Shown: positions 60,502 to 64,000 of the stretch, in pieces
Layout of the letters: each line of letters opens with the position of its first letter
How positions within the stretch are numbered: position 1 is the first letter of the stretch
Notes under the pieces: model-generated
Seen by the model: only the letters and a program-made list of their open reading frames with translations
Databases searched by the model: none
Told to the model about the DNA's origin: nothing
Origin: Comamonas_C sp026954015
Lineage (GTDB): Bacteria; Pseudomonadota; Gammaproteobacteria; Burkholderiales; Burkholderiaceae_C
DNA length: 64,000 nucleotides
Assembly (NCBI GenBank): GCA_035063785.1
Contig: JAPSFS010000012.1
Span: forward strand, 22,386-86,385
Direction of reading: 5' to 3'
Made by a program: the position numbers and the translations under genes

Positions 60502-60520
60502 ATGTTATAGTTAACATAAT
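60502..60520 (+). promoter_or_regulatory. Promoter/operator palindrome before the truncated HTH gene
   Basis: ATGTTA-tagt-TAACAT is a perfect inverted repeat (60502-60517) overlapping CATAAT/TTATAG promoter-like sequence, only a few bases before the HTH gene start. This suits autorepression by the HTH protein. Confidence 0.45.
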
Positions 60521-60525
60521 ACACA

Positions 60526-60759
60526 TTGTCTAAAGCAGACCCCGGGCCAGCGCCACGGGCAGAACTGCCCCTGCACCTGCGGGAAAGCCGCCTGGAACAA
60601 GGCTACCGGCTGCGCACCATGTACCGCTCGATGGGCTGGACGCGCGCGCAGGCCGCGAAGTTTCTTCACGTCAGCGAACGCACTTTACATAACTGGGAGA
60701 GCGGGCGGCACGAGGTGCGGTACTCGTTCGATCAACGTGTCCTTCAATGCGCACCCTGA
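60526..60759 (+). CDS. Truncated phage-type helix-turn-helix protein
   Basis: 77 aa from a TTG at 60526 (an internal ATG at 60619 is an alternative). The core LRTMYRSMGWTRAQAAKFLHVSERTLHNWESGRHEV is split over about residues 29-63 and is a Cro/C1-like HTH found in phage and genomic-island genes. Homologues continue well beyond this motif. Here the frame ends after a short unrelated tail (SFDQRVLQCAP) that overlaps the cyclase gene on the opposite strand. It is probably a broken gene left by a rearrangement. Confidence 0.6.
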   Translation: MSKADPGPAPRAELPLHLRESRLEQGYRLRTMYRSMGWTRAQAAKFLHVSERTLHNWESGRHEVRYSFDQRVLQCAP

Positions 60760-61532
60760 TCAAGCAACGCAAAGACGCGCGATGGGCTGCCGGTGCCGCC
60801 CACGATCGGCAGTGGCGCAACGATCAGCAGTGCCCCCCGAACCGGGAGCTGGTCCAGATTGCGCAGCGACGTCAGGCCGTACTTGTCGTGGCCGAGCAAG
60901 TGGTGGTGGTTGGGAAATGGCGGCGTCATGCCGCCGGCGCATCCTGCATCGATGCCGACGGTCTCCACGCCGAAACCGGATATCGGCAGATGCTCGGCCA
61001 TCCATTGCGCGGTCTCGGCCTGCACGCCCGGCGAATGCGGGCCTGTGGCGTCGGCGTTGAGGAACTTGTCGCGGTCGTCGCCGTACTGCGACCAGCCGGT
61101 ACGCATCAGCAGCCACGAGCCTGGCGCTATCGCTCCGTGCTCACGCTCCCAACCCTTGATATCGTCGATTGTCAGGAGATAGTCCGGGTTCTTCTGCACC
61201 TCGGCCGCCTTGTCGATCACGACCGCGGGGCCGATCAGACGCTCCGGCGGAATCTGCGCGACGTCGCGCCCTTCCCTCCCGGTCACCCAGTGGATCGGCG
61301 CGTCGATATGCGTGCCGATGTGCTCGCCGGTGTGGATGTTGTTGTGCTTCCAGAATGGGCCAGGGGCGTTGTACGCGCTCACCTCTTGCAGGCTGAAGTC
61401 GATCAGGTTCAAGAAGGGTGATGGCAGCCGCAAGGTCGGCGTGCGCGCGGACAGCGGTGTGGTGAGATCGATGATGCGCAAGGCGCCGGAATGGGCGCCG
61501 AGCGCTCCGATCAGCTGGTTGACGAGTGACAT
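60744..61532 (-). CDS. Cyclase-family metal-dependent hydrolase (kynurenine formamidase-like)
   Basis: 262 aa. HIGTHIDAPIHW carries the HxGTHxDxPxH metal-binding motif of the cyclase/KynB family, preceded by the IDLTTPLSARTPTLRLPS segment common in the family. GVETVGIDAGCAGG and PFPNHHHLLGH follow. It probably hydrolyses an amide or cyclic imide; no kynurenine genes are adjacent, so the substrate is open. The ATG at 61532 is preceded by an AGGAAACAGGA run. The stop lies inside the truncated HTH frame on the other strand. Confidence 0.82.
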   Translation of the reverse strand: MSLVNQLIGALGAHSGALRIIDLTTPLSARTPTLRLPSPFLNLIDFSLQEVSAYNAPGPFWKHNNIHTGEHIGTHIDAPIHWVTGREGRDVAQIPPERLIGPAVVIDKAAEVQKNPDYLLTIDDIKGWEREHGAIAPGSWLLMRTGWSQYGDDRDKFLNADATGPHSPGVQAETAQWMAEHLPISGFGVETVGIDAGCAGGMTPPFPNHHHLLGHDKYGLTSLRNLDQLPVRGALLIVAPLPIVGGTGSPSRVFALLDQGAH

Positions 61533-61706
61533 ATCCTGTTTCCTGGTGGGACCGCAAATACCGGCTTCAACAGCGCCGTCGCACTTCCAAAGTGCTGCGG
61601 GAAGGATAGTCCGTCCGATAAACCCTGAACGTGACGTCAGTTCACCGGCAGTTCGCGGGTTTGCCCGGCGAATCCTCTTGTTTCAAGGGCTCGCCGGCCT
61701 GCGGAT

Positions 61707-61934
61707 TCAGCGGCGGCGCAGTACGTGGATGAACTCTTCACCCACGGTCTGCTGTTCAATGAGCTCGTTGCCCGTCTGCTTGGCAAATGCCTGAAAGTCA
61801 CGCATCGAGCCAGGATCGGTCGCGATCACCTTGAGCAACTGCCCGCTCGACATCTTCGTCAGCGCCTTTTTGGCCTTGAGGATGGGCAGCGGGCAGTTCA
61901 GGCCGCGTGCATCCAGTTCCGTGTCGATGTTCAT
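61707..61934 (-). CDS. tusA: Sulfurtransferase TusA-family protein
   Basis: 75 aa. DARGLNCPLPILKAKKAL holds the single active Cys of TusA/SirA proteins that relay persulfide sulfur, for example to tRNA thiolation or molybdenum cofactor synthesis. Start at 61934 overlaps the Nudix stop by four bases (ATGA), so it is translated as the third gene of a cysM-nudix-tusA unit. The cysteine-synthase neighbour is consistent with a sulfur role. Confidence 0.9.
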   Translation of the reverse strand: MNIDTELDARGLNCPLPILKAKKALTKMSSGQLLKVIATDPGSMRDFQAFAKQTGNELIEQQTVGEEFIHVLRRR

Positions 61935-62500
61935 GATCCGTCTTTCCGTTCTTCCAGGCCGCGCCGGCGCTCCGCATTTTCTTCGGGCGTGAAAAATACC
62001 GGCACGTGCCCGCGCGTTCGCAGCCAGTCGGCCAGCGCGTAGCCGGTTCCGGCGGGCCAGCATTTCAGGTCTTGCAGCGCCACCATCTTGTAATCGAGCA
62101 ATTCTGCCGACAGCCGTACCGTGCCCCGCGCATGCACATGGTAGGCGATGATTACCTGGTTCATGCGCAGGAATTCATAGGCGCCCACGAGCGAGATGGC
62201 CTCGGCGTCCAGGTTGGTCTCTTCCTTGATCTCGCGCGCGATGCCCTCCTGCGGGCTCTCGCCGGCTTCCATGAAGCCGGTGATGAGCGCGTACATTTTC
62301 GGGGGCCACGCGGCGTTGCGCGCCAGCAGAACCTTGCCATCCACTTCGACGATCGCCGCCAGCACCGGCGTCGGGTTGTTCCAGTGCGTCCACCCGCAGG
62401 ACGGGCAGCGCAGGCGCACCTTCTCGCCGCTGTCTTCCAGCTGGGCCATGGGCGCCAGCGCGGTCGCGCAGTGCGGGCAAAAGCGCGTTTCGTACTGCAC
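61931..62500 (-). CDS. Nudix hydrolase with zinc ribbon (NudC-like)
   Basis: 189 aa from a GTG at 62500. An N-terminal zinc ribbon with C8, C11, C32 and C35 (FCPHC...RCPSCGW) precedes a complete Nudix box GFMEAGESPQEGIAREIKEE. This layout is shared with NADH pyrophosphatase/mRNA-decapping NudC, although the protein is shorter than E. coli NudC. The frame is open upstream into cysM, but nothing there matches the family, so the GTG 4 bp after the cysM stop is preferred. ATGA overlap with tusA. Confidence 0.87.
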   Translation of the reverse strand: MQYETRFCPHCATALAPMAQLEDSGEKVRLRCPSCGWTHWNNPTPVLAAIVEVDGKVLLARNAAWPPKMYALITGFMEAGESPQEGIAREIKEETNLDAEAISLVGAYEFLRMNQVIIAYHVHARGTVRLSAELLDYKMVALQDLKCWPAGTGYALADWLRTRGHVPVFFTPEENAERRRGLEERKDGS

Positions 62501-62504
62501 GGGC

Positions 62505-63410
62505 TCAGGCCGGGAAGACACCAGTGGAGAGGTAGCGATCGCCGCGGTCGCACACCACGAAGACGATGGTGGCGTTGCGTTCGCGCTCTGCAATTCGCTG
62601 CGCCACCCAACAGGCGCCGGCGGCCGAGACGCCGCAGAAGATGCCCTCCTGCGCCGCGAGCTGGCGCGCCATGTCTTCGGCATCGCCCTGCGACACGGGG
62701 ACGAGCTCATCTACCAGCTCGGGGCGATAGATCTTGGGCAGGTACTCCTGCGGCCATTTGCGGATGCCCGGTATGCGTGAGCCCTCGGTCGGTTCCGCGC
62801 CGATGATGCGCACCTTCGGGTTCTTCTCGCGCAGGTAGCGCGACACGCCGGTGATCGTCCCGGTGGTGCCCATGGCGCTCACGAAGTGCGTGACGCGCCC
62901 CCCGGTCTGCTCCCAGATTTCCGGGCCGGTGGTCTCGTAGTGCGCGCGCGGGTTGTCCTCGTTGGCGAATTGGTCCAGCACCCGGCCCTTGCCTTGCGCC
63001 GCCATGCGCAGCGCAAGATCGCGCGCGTATTCCATGCCCCCGCTCTTGGGTGTGAGCACGAGCTCGGCGCCATAGGCCTTCATGGTCTGCGCGCGCTCGA
63101 TCGAGAGGTCTTCAGGCATCACGAGCACCATGCGGTAGCCCTTGACGGCAGCCACCATCGCCAAGGCAATCCCGGTGTTGCCCGAGGTGGCTTCCAGCAG
63201 CGTGTCGCCTGGCTTGATTTCGCCCCGCTGCTCGGCGCCGTCGATCATCGCCAACGCCGCGCGATCCTTGACCGAACCCGCCGGGTTGTTCCCCTCGAGC
63301 TTGCCGAGCACCACATTGCCCCGCTCGAGATTGCCTTGTGCGCCGATGCGCTGCAGTGCAACCAGTGGTGTGTTTCCGATAGCGTTCTCGATCGTCAGAT
63401 AGGTCGTCAT
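62505..63410 (-). CDS. cysM: Cysteine synthase B (O-acetylserine/O-phosphoserine sulfhydrylase)
   Basis: 301 aa PLP enzyme that makes cysteine from O-acetylserine and sulfide or thiosulfate. IGNTPLVALQRI, the PLP lysine at 48 in NNPAGSVKDRAA, the TSGNTG phosphate/substrate loop and GTTGTITGVSRYL are diagnostic. The EGIFCGVSAAGA stretch is typical of the CysM branch. It heads the cysM-nudix-tusA unit. Its start is 42 bp from the divergent broken tRNA-Leu. Confidence 0.94.
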   Translation of the reverse strand: MTTYLTIENAIGNTPLVALQRIGAQGNLERGNVVLGKLEGNNPAGSVKDRAALAMIDGAEQRGEIKPGDTLLEATSGNTGIALAMVAAVKGYRMVLVMPEDLSIERAQTMKAYGAELVLTPKSGGMEYARDLALRMAAQGKGRVLDQFANEDNPRAHYETTGPEIWEQTGGRVTHFVSAMGTTGTITGVSRYLREKNPKVRIIGAEPTEGSRIPGIRKWPQEYLPKIYRPELVDELVPVSQGDAEDMARQLAAQEGIFCGVSAAGACWVAQRIAERERNATIVFVVCDRGDRYLSTGVFPA

Positions 63411-63431
63411 AGCCCGCTACTGTGCCATAAT
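63404..63431 (+). promoter_or_regulatory. Promoter of the tRNA-Leu locus
   Basis: TCGTCA (63404-63409) is a moderate -35 box, 16 bp from an extended -10 TGTGCCATAAT (63421-63431), identical to that of tRNA-Val. It sits 21 bp before the broken tRNA-Leu. No equally good promoter is seen between the broken and intact copies. Confidence 0.6.
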
Positions 63432-63452
63432 TCGCGGCCCCACGAACCCACT

Positions 63453-63491
63453 GCCGGAGTGGTGAAATTGGTAGACGCAGGGGACTCAAAA
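63453..63491 (+). pseudogene. Truncated tRNA-Leu (5' half only)
   Basis: GCCGGAGTGGTGAAATTGGT onward matches the intact tRNA-Leu at 63679 base for base, except one acceptor position (GCCGGAG against GCCCGAG), and reads through CTCAAAA of the anticodon loop. It is uninterrupted by the intron. After 63491 the sequence diverges and no 3' half (TCCCC stem, T-arm, CCA) follows. It represents an intronless tRNA-Leu that lost its 3' half. Confidence 0.85.
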
Positions 63492-63678
63492 ATAGGGACT
63501 TCTACGTAGGTCTTGCTTGAGTCCGCCGTCTGCCAAGCCACATGGGACAAGGGATTGAGTGATGAATCGCCTCTTGATCGAGATGCCAGCATTTCGAGCC
63601 AGGAGTCAGCTAGGAGCCAGGACGATGCAAGCTGGCTCCCAGTGAGGAGTAGGTAGTTGAAGTAGCATCGTGCGTCAT
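63482..63678. other. Spacer between broken and intact tRNA-Leu with inverted repeats
   Basis: GGACTCAA (63482-63489, within the broken anticodon arm) is repeated inverted as TTGAGTCC at 63517-63524. A palindrome CTACGTAG (63502-63509) lies between. Further on, GGAGCCAG and CTGGCTCC form another inverted pair near 63613-63639. No protein-coding capacity is seen. It could be the scar of an integrated element that used the anticodon arm as target. Confidence 0.5.
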
Positions 63679-64000
63679 GCCCGAGTGGTGAAATTGGTAG
63701 ACGCAGGGGACTCAGACCAAATTTGAGCCCTCAGGGGGAAACCCCCGAGGTGAAGCCCGTCAAACTCGGCGAAGGCCCTGGACGCAAGTCCGAGCTAATA
63801 CCGAGCCAAGCCCTGGAGCCGAAAGGCTCCTCGGAAGGTGTAGAGAGCAGACGGCGGGCACCTAAGGCCGAAAGGCTACGGTGAAGGCGTGCTCCAGCCC
63901 ACGAACGCCGTTTCTTCGGAGACGGCGGCGGCGAAAGCCGAAGTGGGAAGAAAATCCCCCGCCGCAAGGCGTGCCGGTTCGATTCCGGCCTCGGGCACCA
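63679..64000 (+). tRNA. tRNA-Leu(CAA) interrupted by a group I intron
   Basis: Exon 1 is 63679-63713 and exon 2 is 63951-64000. Joined they form an 85-nt class II tRNA: acceptor GCCCGAG/CTCGGGC, D-arm with TTGGTAGACGC, and anticodon stem GGGGA/TCCCC around loop CTCAAAA, giving anticodon CAA. The long variable arm is CGCC-gcaa-GGCG, the T-arm is GCCGG-TTCGATT-CCGGC, and CCA is encoded. The gene ends exactly at the window edge. It decodes UUG. The intron must be spliced for function, because it splits the anticodon between positions 34 and 35. Confidence 0.95.
63714..63950 (+). ncRNA. Group I intron (compact tRNA type, probably IC3)
   Basis: 237-nt ribozyme without an ORF. P1 pairs exon end and intron start CTCAGA (63711-63716) with TTTGAG (63722-63727). 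P2 is the CCTC-AGGGGG-aaa-CCCCC-GAGG hairpin. P3/P7 lie in the core AGAGCAGACGGCGGGCACC, with P7 formed by GAGCA and the later TGCTC. P8 follows as CCTAAGGCCGAAAGGCTACGG. The outermost P9 helix is CCCAC/GTGGG. The terminal nucleotide is G63950. The core wording resembles the Azoarcus tRNA-Ile intron (from memory). The 5' splice site falls after C34. Confidence 0.92.

Noticed and set aside
63453..63540. First tRNA-Leu as a functional gene, perhaps with its own intron
   Set aside because: No 3' exon (anticodon stem partner, variable arm, T-arm, acceptor) follows before the second complete tRNA, and no group I core lies in the spacer.

Overview
The window is about 64 kb of GC-rich chromosome from a betaproteobacterium of the order Burkholderiales, most probably family Comamonadaceae. 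This is inferred from gene order (gyrA-serC-pheA-tyrA-aroA/cmk-rpsA-ihfB-lapA-lapB), from the family style of the proteins, and from a roughly 60-bp palindromic repeat that I associate from memory with that family. Nearly all of it is core genome. There is no prophage, complete insertion sequence or CRISPR array.

Layout. 1-3.5 kb: an aminotransferase cut by the window edge, nusB, ribH, a riboflavin ribB with a degenerate second domain, and a ferredoxin. 3.6-9.3 kb: a Nudix hydrolase, a short-chain dehydrogenase, gshA, nth, a second aminotransferase and slyX. 9.4-16 kb: nsrR facing a six-gene Mrp/Mnh cation-proton antiporter operon. 16-27.7 kb, minus strand: a long chain of genes from gyrA to lapB for aromatic amino acids, serine/PLP, cytidylate kinase, ribosomal protein S1, IHF and LPS assembly control. 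27.9-31.6 kb: ompA, a 4.5S SRP RNA on the opposite strand, and dnaX-ybaB-recR. 31.6-37.6 kb: mutS, an aromatic/aspartate aminotransferase, uvrB. 37.7-41.3 kb: iscR-iscS-iscU-iscA, dnaQ and tRNA-Val. 41.3-41.9 kb: a small scar with a hydrolase remnant. 41.9-47.4 kb: pyrD, rpiA, a periplasmic glutaredoxin-like protein, prlC, folD. 47.5-57 kb: a FixJ/FixL-type two-component pair beside the pyruvate dehydrogenase operon aceE-aceF-lpdA. 57-61.5 kb: an accessory stretch with a LuxR-type regulator, an unknown membrane protein, an HDOD protein, a truncated phage-like HTH gene and a cyclase-family hydrolase. 61.7-63.4 kb: tusA, a Nudix hydrolase and cysM. 63.4-64 kb: a broken tRNA-Leu followed by an intact tRNA-Leu(CAA) split by a group I intron.

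The observations most worth following are these. (1) A group I intron of the compact tRNA type splits the anticodon of tRNA-Leu(CAA), with a C rather than a U at the 5' splice site, next to a truncated intronless tRNA-Leu. (2) The IscU in the isc cluster has two of its three cluster-ligating cysteines replaced by serine, and hscB-hscA-fdx are absent from the locus. (3) A dispersed palindromic element sits between genes and in frame inside aroA, dnaX, mutS, aceF and lpdA. (4) A run of ten A in dnaX has stop codons immediately downstream in both other frames. (5) GyrA carries Arg at position 83, where quinolone-sensitive enzymes usually carry Ser.

All homology statements come from reading the sequence and from memory of the families. 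No database search was run.
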